Below, piece after piece: positions 29,823 to 38,429 of a DNA stretch of 42,679 nucleotides. Numbering within the stretch: the first letter of the stretch is position 1; the number at the start of each line of letters is the position of its first letter. The notes under the pieces were generated by a model. The model did not search any database. It was given only the letters and a program-made list of their open reading frames with translations, and was not told where the DNA came from. The DNA comes from a virus, in IMG/VR virus record IMGVR_UViG_3300042673_001139, positions 1-42,679 of that record. One strand, given 5' to 3'. The translations under genes were made by a program, and so were the position numbers.

Positions 29823-30131
29823 ATGGCAAAAGCAAAAGTAGTCCACAGCGACGATGCTGTACTGATTGAGTTCAAGGGCAACAAGAGTAATCCTGAGCCA
29901 TCAACGGCGGTTATCAGGTTTCCAGGCGGGGAAGTTGAAGTAGCTCGCTGCTCAGACGGAACCTACTGGGTTCACACCTTTGCCGTCTCAGAGAAAAACA
30001 TTGTTGGTAGCCGCGTCGATTACTGCCACGAGGCAAACCACGGCGTTGGGAGCATCCCGGACGCTCACCTTGTCAACAAGATGAGCCTGCGTATTGCCAA
30101 CACGGTCAATCACTTTGACCCAAACGCTTGA
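29823..30131 (+). CDS. Right early protein (102 aa, unknown)
   Basis: MAKAKVVHSDDAVLIEFKGN..., beta-rich with few helices; ten bases after the stop before it, with AAGGGG-type ribosome site. No cysteine pair or membrane segment. Not recognised. Confidence 0.6.
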   Translation: MAKAKVVHSDDAVLIEFKGNKSNPEPSTAVIRFPGGEVEVARCSDGTYWVHTFAVSEKNIVGSRVDYCHEANHGVGSIPDAHLVNKMSLRIANTVNHFDPNA

Positions 30132-30141
30132 GGTGAACACC

Positions 30142-30489
30142 ATGCAGCACATCGAACCAGTAACAGCAGCAGCGCAGTACACAGAAGCTCAGGCGATTGA
30201 AGCCGAAGCGCTTGATGGTGCGGCTGATGTTTATTCGGATTGCATCATCAACGCAATCAAGGCAGGCGGGCATCAAATCATTTCCGCTCCCTGGAATGCC
30301 GCGCCACGCCAACACCTGCGGGCTTGGCAAGTAGTCCAAGACCTGCCATGCCATCCAGCCGTGAACGACCGGGTGATGCAAGACCTGGTGCAGCTTTTGG
30401 GGCAACGCATCAAGGCTGGCGACTCGTTTGCCATCGCTATCGGACACCGTATTGGTGCTGTGTATGGCGTTAATTGTGTGGAGGTGTGA
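30142..30489 (+). CDS. Right early protein (115 aa, unknown)
   Basis: ATG 30142 chosen for GAGG eight bases upstream. Begins MQHIEPVTAAAQYTEAQAI, mostly helical, ending in VNCVEV. Followed by the next ribosome site within its last codons. Not recognised. Confidence 0.58.
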   Translation: MQHIEPVTAAAQYTEAQAIEAEALDGAADVYSDCIINAIKAGGHQIISAPWNAAPRQHLRAWQVVQDLPCHPAVNDRVMQDLVQLLGQRIKAGDSFAIAIGHRIGAVYGVNCVEV

Positions 30490-30490
30490 G

Positions 30491-30796
30491 ATGACCGACC
30501 GCAAAGCCATCGCTGCTGCGTTTCGTGCGGCTAAGTCGTTGTTGTGGGATGGGGCACCTTCTTTTTATGCAGACAAATTCACCTTCATCTGCAACGCATT
30601 GGTTGATTCGCGGCACGAGGCTAGACACGCGGCAAGCGATGTAATTCGCATCCGCCTATCGCCATTCAATTTTCTTAATCAATGGCTTAAACACAAAGGT
30701 ATCGATGCAGAGGACTACCCACCAGAACGCCTCCAAGCCCACCGCCACGCCTGGCTAGACATGCTTATTGCTGAGTTTGAGGGAGAAGAGAAGTGA
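30491..30796 (+). CDS. Right early protein (101 aa, unknown)
   Basis: ATG 30491 with GGAGG upstream. MTDRKAIAAAFRAAKSLLWDG..., helical. Resembles in its opening MTDRK the next gene, suggesting shared leader sequence. One base after the gene before it. Not recognised. Confidence 0.62.
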   Translation: MTDRKAIAAAFRAAKSLLWDGAPSFYADKFTFICNALVDSRHEARHAASDVIRIRLSPFNFLNQWLKHKGIDAEDYPPERLQAHRHAWLDMLIAEFEGEEK

Positions 30797-31014
30797 CCGA
30801 CCGCAAAGAGATCGAGCGCGATCAGATTTGGAAAACACGCGCAGGCAACAAAGCCACTGTGATTTCAACCGAACTGCCTGGGCTAATGCCGGTGTTGTCT
30901 TGGGTGCATTCAGCTATTGCTGGGTATCGACTGGTTCACACCAGGGCAGACGGTAAGGCTGGGGCGCGAATCGGTGTTGAACACCCTGACGACTTGGTGG
31001 AGAGGCTGGTATGA
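30793..31014 (+). CDS. Right early protein (73 aa, unknown)
   Basis: GTG start in GTGA overlap. MTDRKEIERDQIWKTRAGNKATVISTEL..., a small beta barrel by pattern (IWKTRAGNKATV, VHTRADGKAGARI). Not recognised. Confidence 0.58.
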   Translation: MTDRKEIERDQIWKTRAGNKATVISTELPGLMPVLSWVHSAIAGYRLVHTRADGKAGARIGVEHPDDLVERLV

Positions 31015-31283
31015 GCGAACACACACCTGGCCCATGGATTCTTCGTGAAGACTCTTGCGTGGTTGTTGATTCTGTCGTTGGTTACCCAATTGCAGGCACT
31101 AGGACAAAAAGACCGGACGAGGAAAACGTGGCCAACGCAAACCTCATATCAGCCGCGCCTGACTTGCTCGAAGCGCTTAAAGCTCTTGTTGAAAGGTGCG
31201 AATTCGACGGAATACCGAACGACTCAATGCCTTTTGTTATTGCAGCCCGCACAGCCATAGCCAAAGCGAAAGGCCAATCATGA
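31011..31283 (+). CDS. HTPGPW-type phage protein (90 aa)
   Basis: MSEHTPGPWILREDSC... with NANLISAAPDLLEALKALVER: the combination HTPGPW and NA.LI.AAP.LLEAL is very common in early regions of phages of proteobacteria. No function has been shown for this family as far as I know. ATGA overlaps on both sides. Confidence 0.75.
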   Translation: MSEHTPGPWILREDSCVVVDSVVGYPIAGTRTKRPDEENVANANLISAAPDLLEALKALVERCEFDGIPNDSMPFVIAARTAIAKAKGQS

Positions 31284-31417
31284 ACCACTACGGACTAAAC
31301 GAACAAGACCACGCCGAAGCGCAGCAAGACGAGATTGGCGGAATGGCAGTTATTGCTTGGCTTCTTGTCTGGGCTTGCTGGGCCGTTGCCTTGACGTTGG
31401 CCATGGTGTCGGCATGA
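31280..31417 (+). CDS. 45-residue single-span membrane protein
   Basis: MNHYGLNEQDHAEAQQDEIGG, then a hydrophobic segment (MAVIAWLLVWACWAVALTLAMV). Acidic N-terminus, C-terminal membrane anchor. Overlaps both neighbours by four bases. Function unknown. Confidence 0.6.
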   Translation: MNHYGLNEQDHAEAQQDEIGGMAVIAWLLVWACWAVALTLAMVSA

Positions 31418-31494
31418 GTTGGCGCGTAGTTGACCGCATCAATGCGGCGCTGCTGGTGGCTGTTGTTGTGGCTTTGGTGGCGGGGGTTCTATGA
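31414..31494 (+). CDS. 26-residue membrane microprotein
   Basis: MSWRVVDRINAALLVAVVVALVAGVL: a short basic start and one membrane span. ATGA overlap with the genes before and after, which makes it likely to be translated. Directly follows another single-span protein. Function unknown. Confidence 0.5.
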   Translation: MSWRVVDRINAALLVAVVVALVAGVL

Positions 31495-31895
31495 GAGTAC
31501 TAACGAGGGACGACACGGCTCACGACGAGTACTACGTTTTGTATTCCGAAGCGCTGAAAGAAATCGACGCGATGCAGGCACAGATAGACAGCCTGCAAGT
31601 TGAAGTCCCACGGCTTCGCGGCATGGTTGACAGGATGACTTTGATTCTCAAAGAGAAAGACGAAGAGGCGAATCAACTGCGCAGGGATGCGGATCGTATG
31701 CGCGAGATTTTCTGGGACAAAGACACCGAAATTATTCGGAAAAATTTAAAGATCACCCGACTCAGCGACCTGTTGCGCAGAGGTTTGTCGGTGCTTGAGT
31801 ACCACACAGAGCTGACAAGGCCAATTGCTCAAACAAACGAAGTTATTCACGAGATCTACGCCGCGCTGTCCGAAGAATCCAAAGGAACGATATGA
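31491..31895 (+). CDS. Coiled-coil early protein (134 aa)
   Basis: Residues about 20-85 form a heptad-rich coiled coil (LKEIDAMQAQIDSLQVEV, LILKEKDEEANQLRRDADRM), followed by a helical C-terminus. Such proteins are common in phage early operons without a known role. ATGA overlap with both neighbours. Confidence 0.62.
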   Translation: MRVLTRDDTAHDEYYVLYSEALKEIDAMQAQIDSLQVEVPRLRGMVDRMTLILKEKDEEANQLRRDADRMREIFWDKDTEIIRKNLKITRLSDLLRRGLSVLEYHTELTRPIAQTNEVIHEIYAALSEESKGTI

Positions 31896-32050
31896 ACACA
31901 ACCCTACTACGCATGGCCCGCCGTCACTTCAACAGTGATCTTGTGCCACCGAGCACAAATCGCCACAACAGGTTGGCATGGGCGCGAATGATTCGGCTGC
32001 TGGGGCCTAACTGGAAGGCGCTTCCGAAACAGAAGGAACAGATGCAATGA
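31892..32050 (+). CDS. Small basic protein before recT (52 aa)
   Basis: MNTTLLRMARRHFNSDLVPP..., basic and helical (RHNRLAWARMIRLLGPNWKAL). Starts in ATGA overlap and ends in ATGA overlap with recT. Could be a RecT-associated factor; no direct evidence. Confidence 0.58.
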   Translation: MNTTLLRMARRHFNSDLVPPSTNRHNRLAWARMIRLLGPNWKALPKQKEQMQ

Positions 32051-33018
32051 GCAACGCACTACAGATCATTACGGGCGACATCATGGGCGTGAAAGACACG
32101 TTCAATTCGATAGCGCAGAACACACTGAGCTTTGAGCGTGAGGCCGGGTTTGCAATTCAGTTGCTGATGTCGAACGACTACGCGATGAAGATCGCCACTC
32201 AGAACCGGCAATCAGTCATCAATGCGGTGACAAACATTGCGGCCATTGGGATCAGCCTGAACCCGGCGAAGAAGCAGGCGTATCTGGTGCCGCGTGATGG
32301 CCGCATCTGCCTGGACATTAGCTATATGGGCTTGCTCGACCTGGCGATTCAGTCGGGTTCACTCATGTGGGGGCAGGCAGAACTTGTTTACCAGCAAGAC
32401 AGCTTCATGCTGAACGGCTTTGACAAGCCGCCCACTCATGGCCGCAATCCATTCTCTCCAGATCGAGGCGAGATTGTCGGCGCTTACGTTGTCGTGAAAA
32501 CAAAGGACGGCGACTACCTGACCGCCTGCATGAGCATCCAAGAGGTTTACGACATACGCAACCGCTCAAGCGCATGGAAGGCATGGGAGAAGGACAAGCG
32601 CAAATGCCCGTGGGTGACAGACGAAGGCGAGATGGTCAAGAAGACCGTTATCAAACGCGCCTACAAGACATGGCCGAAGACAGACCGCCTTGATGCTGCT
32701 GTTCACTACCTCAACACAGAGGGCGGCGAAGGGCTAGCTGACATAGCGGCCAATGAGACATACGCCAAAGGCCCCGGTGTCATCAAAGGCACCGACGGGA
32801 TGCTTGAGGCTATGTCCATCGAAGACCAGAACTACATGCGAGAACTGGCTGAAGAAATGAAGATTGAGTTCACGCAAGAAAACGGGCCGAAACTGGTTTT
32901 CGACAAGTACACGAACCAGAACTTTGACAACGATCAGCGTGTCGCCTTCTGGTCGCTGCTGCCGTCGAACATTCGTTCATCAATTAAGAAACTTGCAAAA
33001 GAGAAGGAAGCAGCGTAA
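32047..33018 (+). CDS. recT: RecT-family single-strand annealing protein
   Basis: 323 residues. [49 protein letters not shown] is the RecT core signature; further on [18 protein letters not shown] and [16 protein letters not shown] match. Anneals single-stranded ends for phage recombination and circularisation. Followed directly by SSB (shared base 33018). No exonuclease partner was recognised beside it. Confidence 0.94.
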   Translation: MSNALQIITGDIMGVKDTFNSIAQNTLSFEREAGFAIQLLMSNDYAMKIATQNRQSVINAVTNIAAIGISLNPAKKQAYLVPRDGRICLDISYMGLLDLAIQSGSLMWGQAELVYQQDSFMLNGFDKPPTHGRNPFSPDRGEIVGAYVVVKTKDGDYLTACMSIQEVYDIRNRSSAWKAWEKDKRKCPWVTDEGEMVKKTVIKRAYKTWPKTDRLDAAVHYLNTEGGEGLADIAANETYAKGPGVIKGTDGMLEAMSIEDQNYMRELAEEMKIEFTQENGPKLVFDKYTNQNFDNDQRVAFWSLLPSNIRSSIKKLAKEKEAA

Positions 33019-33458
33019 TGGCATCTGTGAACAAAACCATTCTTATAGGCAATGTCGGAAAAGACCCGGAGGTGCGCTACACCCCCAGCGGGTCAGCAAT
33101 CTGCAACATCAGCGTTGCCACCACTCGCTCATGGAAAGACAAAACCAGTGGCGAGAAGCAAGAAGAAACCGAGTGGCATCGGTGCGTGTTCTACGACCGC
33201 TTGGCCGAAGTTGTTGGCGAATATGTGAAGCGCGGGCGACCAATCTACATCGAAGGCCGACTCAAGACGCGCAAGTGGCAAAACAAAGAGGGGCAAGACG
33301 TTTACACCACCGAAATCATCGCCCATGAGATGCAAATGCTTGGTGGCCGCGACGATGCTCAACAGTCAGCCCGCCCTGCACCGGCTGCTGCGCCTAAGGC
33401 TGCGCCAGCGAAGGCATCGACGGGGTTTGACGAAATGGACGATGACATCCCGTTCTAG
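33018..33458 (+). CDS. ssb: Single-stranded DNA-binding protein
   Basis: 146 residues: [20 protein letters not shown], the OB-fold of bacterial SSB (1-110), an Ala/Pro-rich linker and the acidic tail [10 protein letters not shown] that recruits host replication and repair proteins. Encoded just after recT, so the two likely act together on single-stranded DNA. Confidence 0.96.
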   Translation: MASVNKTILIGNVGKDPEVRYTPSGSAICNISVATTRSWKDKTSGEKQEETEWHRCVFYDRLAEVVGEYVKRGRPIYIEGRLKTRKWQNKEGQDVYTTEIIAHEMQMLGGRDDAQQSARPAPAAAPKAAPAKASTGFDEMDDDIPF

Positions 33459-33466
33459 GAAAAAAC

Positions 33467-33910
33467 ATGCACTACTCAGCGCGACAAATCGTAGCCAGTT
33501 CTGAAAAGGCCGGCATTCCATTCAGCAACATCGAAAAAATCATGGTCGATGACTATGGAAACATCATTGGAAGAAAGATGAACGTTATGACAAAGAACCT
33601 AGACGAAGCCACAGAAGCGTTTGAAACAGCAACCAAAACCATCTTGCAGTCGTCAGACGCCATGCATGCTCAGATGGACAGCCTTAGCAAGCGAGCAAAA
33701 GACTCCATTGGCCGAGCAAAGGATATGTCTGCGCAAATGACCGATGCCATGAACAAAGTAACCAAGCTGGTTGGGCCTGATTTCGAGAAGCGGCTAGACC
33801 AGTTGGAACAGTTGACCAAATGCCTGGAGCGGTTAAGTGCGTTGAACGATGCCGGAAAACTTGCCCCGATGCTGGCTGCGCTACATCCGAGCAATGGCCC
33901 GGCCAAATAG
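33467..33910 (+). CDS. Early protein with helical rod (147 aa)
   Basis: MHYSARQIVASSEKAGIPFS..., then a long amphipathic helix region (DEATEAFETATKTILQSSDAMHAQMDSLSKRAKD) repeated through residue 125. No enzymatic motif. Eight bases after SSB. Not recognised. Confidence 0.6.
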   Translation: MHYSARQIVASSEKAGIPFSNIEKIMVDDYGNIIGRKMNVMTKNLDEATEAFETATKTILQSSDAMHAQMDSLSKRAKDSIGRAKDMSAQMTDAMNKVTKLVGPDFEKRLDQLEQLTKCLERLSALNDAGKLAPMLAALHPSNGPAK

Positions 33911-33966
33911 ACAACAACCCCCTGGCCACAGGATGCAACCCGGCCAACCAAACGAAGGGAATGATG

Positions 33967-34470
33967 ATGGAAGTTGTTTGCCCGCACTGCACATCGAAGT
34001 TTGAGACTCGCAGCGCTTACGTCAACAGAGCGGCCAAGGCCGGTGCCCCGCTCTACTGCGGGCGGGTGTGTGCTGGACTGGCGAGACGACGCGCAGTGCC
34101 GCTGACGGATGCCGAACGCAAAGCTGCAAAGAGCGCGTACGACGCAAAGCGGCGGCTTGCTTTGGCCGAAAGGCTTAAAGCCGAAAAGGCGGCTTACTTC
34201 AAGCGCGCCTATGACCCAGTGAAGGCAGCAGTTGAGCGCAAGGCGCGGATGCCGAAGCATGTCGAGTACTGCCGCCGCCCAGAGTACCGCGAATGGAAAA
34301 GAGAGTACGACAGGAAGCGTAGAGCAAACCAGATGTTTGGCGAGTTCTCTGACGCATTCATGTTGCTCCAAGACATTGAAAACGAGATAGCTGCGCGGGC
34401 CACGCGCTATGAGATTTATTCGGCCAATGGAACCCTAAACAAAGCGCTTCAGCGCAGGAGATCACTATGA
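33967..34470 (+). CDS. Zinc-finger early protein (about 167 aa)
   Basis: Three consecutive ATGs (33961-33969); the third is best spaced from AAGGG. MEVVCPHCTSKFETRSAYVNRAAKAGAPLYCGRVCAGLARR has CPHC and YCGRVC, one zinc site of the HNH-like or zinc-ribbon kind, then a long basic helical part rich in Lys/Arg and Tyr. Resembles small phage proteins of unknown role that may bind DNA. Confidence 0.6.
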   Translation: MEVVCPHCTSKFETRSAYVNRAAKAGAPLYCGRVCAGLARRRAVPLTDAERKAAKSAYDAKRRLALAERLKAEKAAYFKRAYDPVKAAVERKARMPKHVEYCRRPEYREWKREYDRKRRANQMFGEFSDAFMLLQDIENEIAARATRYEIYSANGTLNKALQRRRSL

Positions 34471-34685
34471 CCACAGATAGCAAAGACCTGACCGCAACGA
34501 ACCTCAAAAAAGCGTTGTGGGAAACACTCAACGACATCAAGACCGGCACTGTGCAGCCGGGGCAAGGGGATGCCATCGCAGCTCAGGCAAGAGAGATTCT
34601 GCGAACCGTCAAAGTTCAACTGCTGGTGACGAACCAGTCAAAGCGCAGCGTGCCAGCCGATGTGATCGCCTTCTCCGAGAAGTAA
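34467..34685 (+). CDS. Small phage protein (72 aa), LKKALWETL type
   Basis: ATNLKKALWETLNDIKTGTVQPGQGDAIAAQAREILRTVKVQLLV is a helical pattern common in early regions of phages. ATGA overlap with the gene before. Function unknown. Confidence 0.65.
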   Translation: MTTDSKDLTATNLKKALWETLNDIKTGTVQPGQGDAIAAQAREILRTVKVQLLVTNQSKRSVPADVIAFSEK

Positions 34686-34732
34686 CCCCGCCCGCCCAGT
34701 CTGAGCGATGTACTAATTTGGAGTGAGTAAAG

Positions 34733-35335
34733 ATGGCATATAGCGACTATGGCGGTTACGCCTACAGAAACGGGCAGCGCGTTGCAGAGCGCAGCGACGC
34801 CACGATTAGCCCCGATGGCGATGTGTTTGGGTCGCCGGGGATGTGGCCTGGGTTTGCGGCCTATGCGGCGGGGGGCAAAGAAGAGTACGAAAAGCGCCGC
34901 GAATGGCCGAGCGGGCATGTTGTGCTTGGTGATGGGCCAATTTACGTTGTGCTCTACAAGCAAAGCTACGTCAGTATTCATCGCGGCCCGGATGGACTGG
35001 ACGAGCTTGTGCTACTGAAAGACATGACGCCGGACGCTGTTGCGACGTGGACGGACAAGGAAGGCAAGACGCACCGCTGGCTAAACACCGATTACTTTAG
35101 GAACAGCGAAACGCATTGCGCGTTTGAAGTTGATGGCTGGCTGCTGGAGGTCTTTTTTAGAGAAGAGGACAACCATTACCAGTATGCAAAGCTGACTCAG
35201 CCTGACGGCAATCTGTGGCATGGCTGGAGCGGCTACGGGGTAGGCGCGGGCCTTGAGGATGCTGGCTATGGCTACAGCACAGAAGACCGCGAGGACGTAA
35301 TCCGCTCACTGTGGCCGGAGAGCATTGCTGCCTAA
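34733..35335 (+). CDS. Early protein (200 aa, unknown)
   Basis: Aromatic and Gly-rich, for example MAYSDYGGYAYRNGQRVAER and EDNHYQYAKL, mixed alpha/beta with strands through the centre (GPIYVVLYKQSYVSIHRG). Preceded by 47 noncoding bases, so possibly a new translation unit; start has GGAG 12 bases upstream. One of the larger unknowns of the operon. Confidence 0.6.
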   Translation: MAYSDYGGYAYRNGQRVAERSDATISPDGDVFGSPGMWPGFAAYAAGGKEEYEKRREWPSGHVVLGDGPIYVVLYKQSYVSIHRGPDGLDELVLLKDMTPDAVATWTDKEGKTHRWLNTDYFRNSETHCAFEVDGWLLEVFFREEDNHYQYAKLTQPDGNLWHGWSGYGVGAGLEDAGYGYSTEDREDVIRSLWPESIAA

Positions 35336-35371
35336 CCCTGCACCCCACACCCACGCCGCACAAGGATGAAT

Positions 35372-35692
35372 ATGACAGACGCAGCATCGACGCCTGAGCC
35401 CGCCACCTGGTACGAGGTGGAGGCCAGCAAATTCGGAACCACAGCCACCATAAGGCCGGTGCGGGTGCTTCGTGAAACGGCACAGCAGATCGTGCTCGCT
35501 GATTGCACTCCAAGCAATGCCCGCCGTGCGAAGGCCGACAACTACTTCCCGACATGGGAAGAGGCGCACAAGTACCTGCTGACGATGACGAAGAGCCAAC
35601 TGGAGGCGGCCCGCCGCGAACTAGCCCGGGCGCAGGGCAGGCACGGAAACGTAAAGGGCATGAAGCCCGGCACACAAGGAAACACCAAATGA
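35372..35692 (+). CDS. Early protein (106 aa, unknown)
   Basis: ATG 35372 favoured over 35366 because AAGGA is five bases upstream. EPATWYEVEASKFGTTATIRPVRVLRETAQQIVL, a beta-rich half, then a helical basic end (QLEAARRELARAQGRHG). Overlaps the next gene by four bases. Not recognised. Confidence 0.58.
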   Translation: MTDAASTPEPATWYEVEASKFGTTATIRPVRVLRETAQQIVLADCTPSNARRAKADNYFPTWEEAHKYLLTMTKSQLEAARRELARAQGRHGNVKGMKPGTQGNTK

Positions 35693-36003
35693 CAAACCTA
35701 GAAATTGACCGCCGCCTCGCGCTGGCTATTGGCTACCAGACGGAGGATGTTGAAGCCAGCGTTGCCGCAGTGTTTGTGCGCAGATGCTGGCGCGGCCCTG
35801 ACTCTGCTTGGTGGTTGTTTGACCACAGCGCGCTTGATGTAATTTACCCCATCGCTGAGAGGTACAGGATGATGCCGCAGTGGTGGCCGAACTCGATGGC
35901 GTTTGGCATTCAACAGCCCGGAGTCTTTGCCTGGCACACCGACCCCCGCACCTGCATCGCCCTTGCCGTAATCGAAGCGGCGGAGAGGGGGGTGCTGAAG
36001 TGA
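35689..36003 (+). CDS. Early protein (104 aa), WWLFDHS type
   Basis: MTNLEIDRRLALAIGYQTEDVE..., tryptophan-rich (CWRGPDSAWWLFDHSALDV, QWWPNSMAF) and ending DPRTCIALAVIEAAERGVLK. The last part resembles a motif seen in many phage early proteins (R..AI..A.L.A). ATGA overlap on both sides. Function unknown. Confidence 0.65.
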   Translation: MTNLEIDRRLALAIGYQTEDVEASVAAVFVRRCWRGPDSAWWLFDHSALDVIYPIAERYRMMPQWWPNSMAFGIQQPGVFAWHTDPRTCIALAVIEAAERGVLK

Positions 36004-36272
36004 GCGCCGTTCTGCACGTCCACGCGCCGCAGCCAGACTCGTTCGGCATAAGCCGCAACCATTGCCCAACATGCAAGCGCCGCACGTACATGGTCTGGCG
36101 ACACACGCCGTGGTACGGGCATGACCACACATGCCTGCGCTGCGGGGAGTCGTGGCAAGACGGCCAGATGTGCGAAAGGCCGTTTGCGCCACGGTGGCGT
36201 GAGCGGAGCAAGAAGGAAGCGCGGGTGATTTATAGGCGGCTGCGGGACAACGCACCAAGGAGCACAGAGTGA
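36000..36272 (+). CDS. Zinc-ribbon early protein (90 aa)
   Basis: GTG start at 36000 in GTGA overlap. HCPTCKRRTYMVWRHTPWYGHDHTCLRCGESW is a four-cysteine zinc ribbon; the rest is basic (PRWRERSKKEARVIYRRL). Probably binds nucleic acid. No family name known. Confidence 0.65.
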   Translation: MSAVLHVHAPQPDSFGISRNHCPTCKRRTYMVWRHTPWYGHDHTCLRCGESWQDGQMCERPFAPRWRERSKKEARVIYRRLRDNAPRSTE

Positions 36273-36469
36273 GCAAAGCAGAAGAGTTGAAGGCGTCAGC
36301 CATCGCATTCGAGAAGCGCTACAGCGACGACAGTGGCGTGGAATTTGCAGTCCGCCTTAACGTCTCGAACATTGAGTTTGAGAGCGTCAACGGCATCTCA
36401 TTCCCAGTAGAAGAACTCGACTGGCTCATTGCATCTCTGCAACGTATTCGTGATGAGGTGACACCGTGA
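36269..36469 (+). CDS. Small early protein (66 aa)
   Basis: GTG start in GTGA overlap. MSKAEELKASAIAFEKRYSDD..., helical and acidic, with a strand (VEFAVRLNVSNIEFESV). Not recognised. Confidence 0.58.
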   Translation: MSKAEELKASAIAFEKRYSDDSGVEFAVRLNVSNIEFESVNGISFPVEELDWLIASLQRIRDEVTP

Positions 36470-36852
36470 AAGACAAAAGAGAACTGCTTGAGCTGGCGGC
36501 GCGGGCGGCGGGGTATCAAGTGCGCTGGGACGAAGAGGCAGAGTGCATGCTGCTCATCGACAAACTCGGCACAGTGCCATGGCGCCCAGACCTTGAGGAT
36601 AAGGACGGCGTAGCACTAAAAGAAAAGCTCCACATGCGCATAACCTGGAGTGGCGGGCTGGTAACAGCTTCGATACCGCCACACAGGGGCTCCACGGAAA
36701 ACATTTGGGATCACGGCGGCTGCTGTGCCACGGCTGCCAGGACGGCTGTCTTAAAAGAGGCGGCGTTTGTAGCAAGACTGTTCAACGAACAAGCCGCACG
36801 CAGACTGGCGAGCACGAGGGCTGCTGCGGAAGTAGCGAGGAACATGAAATGA
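36466..36852 (+). CDS. Early protein (128 aa, unknown)
   Basis: GTG start in GTGA overlap. MKDKRELLELAARAAGYQVRWD... resembles the N-terminus of other early phage proteins of unknown role (LLELAAKAAGY). C-terminus helical and Ala/Arg-rich. ATGA overlap with the next gene. Confidence 0.62.
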   Translation: MKDKRELLELAARAAGYQVRWDEEAECMLLIDKLGTVPWRPDLEDKDGVALKEKLHMRITWSGGLVTASIPPHRGSTENIWDHGGCCATAARTAVLKEAAFVARLFNEQAARRLASTRAAAEVARNMK

Positions 36853-37601
36853 CACAGCCTATCGACACCTCCCCGGCGCAGCCCAGCGAGCCAGCGCCAC
36901 GCGCGGACGGCATGCCCTCAAGCAGTGATGAGCGCCACCTTCGCATCTTGCTTGCACTTCGCACAGCAATGCCGAACACGTACTTTGACGACGGTGAGGC
37001 ACACGGCCAGCAGCACGGGATCAGCATCGACTTCATGCGCGATCCAGTGGCTGACATTGACGCAAAGTTGCGGGCGTTGAGTTTTGCTCGGTTGGAGTGC
37101 AGCGAGCCAGCGGCCACCGCGAGCAACCCAAACAACTGCGCGGCATGCGATCACAAGCGCAACCCGGATGGCGGATGGTGCTACATGTTTCGCGACGAGC
37201 CGAAAGAGGTGTGCATGCGTCACACCGCACGGAATCTGAGCCCGGAACTGAAAACGGTACTGGTCGAATCAATCCGAGATTCCGCTGAGTTGGTTCGTGG
37301 TGGTATTGCTGGCGAGGCTGTGGACGTGCCGCTGCCTGAGCCTCTAGCGCAGGAATGGGACTACGACCATAGCGGTGAGGGTAGAAACTTCCTAACAGGT
37401 GACTTCACCGCAGAACAAATGCTCGCCCACCGCGAAGCCTATGCCCAGGCCGTGCTGGCAGCGGAACTAATGCTATGGAGGTCTCACGCTGACGCCATGG
37501 CACATGCGCTTGAGGTTTTTGAGGCGCAAGGTTCTGACAAAACAAAAGCCTTGCGCGACTACATGGATTTTAAGAATTCATATAAGAAAGAAACCACATG
37601 A
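36849..37601 (+). CDS. Early protein with a cysteine cluster (250 aa)
   Basis: Start ATG 36849 in ATGA overlap; the longer frame is shadow. Pro/Ser-rich start (1-30), then helical; NNCAACDHKRNPDGGWCYMF and EVCMRHT form a probable zinc or metal cluster (about 98-126). The C-terminal part has LMLWRSHADAMAHALEVFEAQG. Largest gene behind SSB. Not recognised. Confidence 0.58.
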   Translation: MTQPIDTSPAQPSEPAPRADGMPSSSDERHLRILLALRTAMPNTYFDDGEAHGQQHGISIDFMRDPVADIDAKLRALSFARLECSEPAATASNPNNCAACDHKRNPDGGWCYMFRDEPKEVCMRHTARNLSPELKTVLVESIRDSAELVRGGIAGEAVDVPLPEPLAQEWDYDHSGEGRNFLTGDFTAEQMLAHREAYAQAVLAAELMLWRSHADAMAHALEVFEAQGSDKTKALRDYMDFKNSYKKETT

Positions 37602-38056
37602 GCGACAAGCTACTGACGCCACGCGACTGGCAAGCCCAGGCCCAGCGAGAAGCGTCCGAACTACTCGGCACACCAGAAGGCGAGGCGAAACTGGTTGAGG
37701 CTAAACGGTACGGCATGTTGGCTGACGCACTGGATCAGAACCATGTTGCGCAAAACCGCAATATGGTCAGGCAACGAGCTGAAGATGTGGTGCGTGCTTT
37801 TGAGCTGCTAGGTGCAGCGCGTGGAATTGCTGAAGACCATCAGGCGCGCTTGGAGTGCGAGGGCACGATGGTTGCGTTGAAGAACGCGCTGAATGCGCAA
37901 CCAAAGCGCGAGCCGGTGAGGTTGACGGATGAGCAGTTGAGTGTGCTTTTTATAAAAAGCGGGCTCCCCTTGAAACTGGATCGAGAGGAGTTCGAAGAAA
38001 TTGCAGACATCATCGAGGCGGCAGTTCTCAAAGCCAACGGGATTGGGGGTGAGTGA
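37598..38056 (+). CDS. Early protein (152 aa, unknown)
   Basis: ATGA overlap with the gene before. Helical, charged (TPRDWQAQAQREASELLG, VVRAFELLGAARG), ending LKANGIGGE. No domain recognised. Confidence 0.58.
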   Translation: MSDKLLTPRDWQAQAQREASELLGTPEGEAKLVEAKRYGMLADALDQNHVAQNRNMVRQRAEDVVRAFELLGAARGIAEDHQARLECEGTMVALKNALNAQPKREPVRLTDEQLSVLFIKSGLPLKLDREEFEEIADIIEAAVLKANGIGGE

Positions 38057-38286
38057 TGGAGTGGCAACCTATTGAATCAGCACCGAAGGATGGGTCTTAT
38101 GTGATGGTTTTCCCGCCAACCTGGAAAGGTGTTGCCTCGTGCGCGAAATGGGATTTAGACAGCAACGCCAAGAGATCAAGACCATTTTGGAACCGAACCG
38201 ACGACATGGGTCGTGTGTCAATCAGCAGGGAACGACCACCTACGCATTGGATGCCGCAGCCACCGCCACCAGGAGAAAAGCCATGA
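38056..38286 (+). CDS. DUF551-like phage protein (76 aa)
   Basis: MEWQPIESAPKDGSYVMVFPPTW... ending RPPTHWMPQPPPPGEKP: the patterns W.PIESAPKDG and THWMP.P are typical of DUF551-type phage proteins. Start ATG 38056 in TGATG overlap. Function unknown. Confidence 0.78.
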   Translation: MEWQPIESAPKDGSYVMVFPPTWKGVASCAKWDLDSNAKRSRPFWNRTDDMGRVSISRERPPTHWMPQPPPPGEKP

Positions 38287-38429
38287 GCCGCCGCCAACGA
38301 CAACGCCAGCAAGCCACACAGGCCAAGCGACAGCCAGCATACATGCCGTATCGATTGGCCGATGTGTTTGCTCAGATGGAACGGGAACGGAAGCAGAGGG
38401 AGCAGTTGGATGCACAGCGCAGAGATTGA
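38283..38429 (+). CDS. Small basic protein (48 aa)
   Basis: MSRRQRQRQQATQAKRQPAY..., strongly basic, Arg/Gln-rich, helical end. ATGA overlap with the gene before, and overlaps the Xis-like start. May bind nucleic acid by charge; unknown. Confidence 0.5.
   Translation: MSRRQRQRQQATQAKRQPAYMPYRLADVFAQMERERKQREQLDAQRRD

Noticed and set aside
33670-34371. 233-codon open frame on the minus strand
   Set aside because: Antisense to two well-started early genes, without ribosome site or domain.
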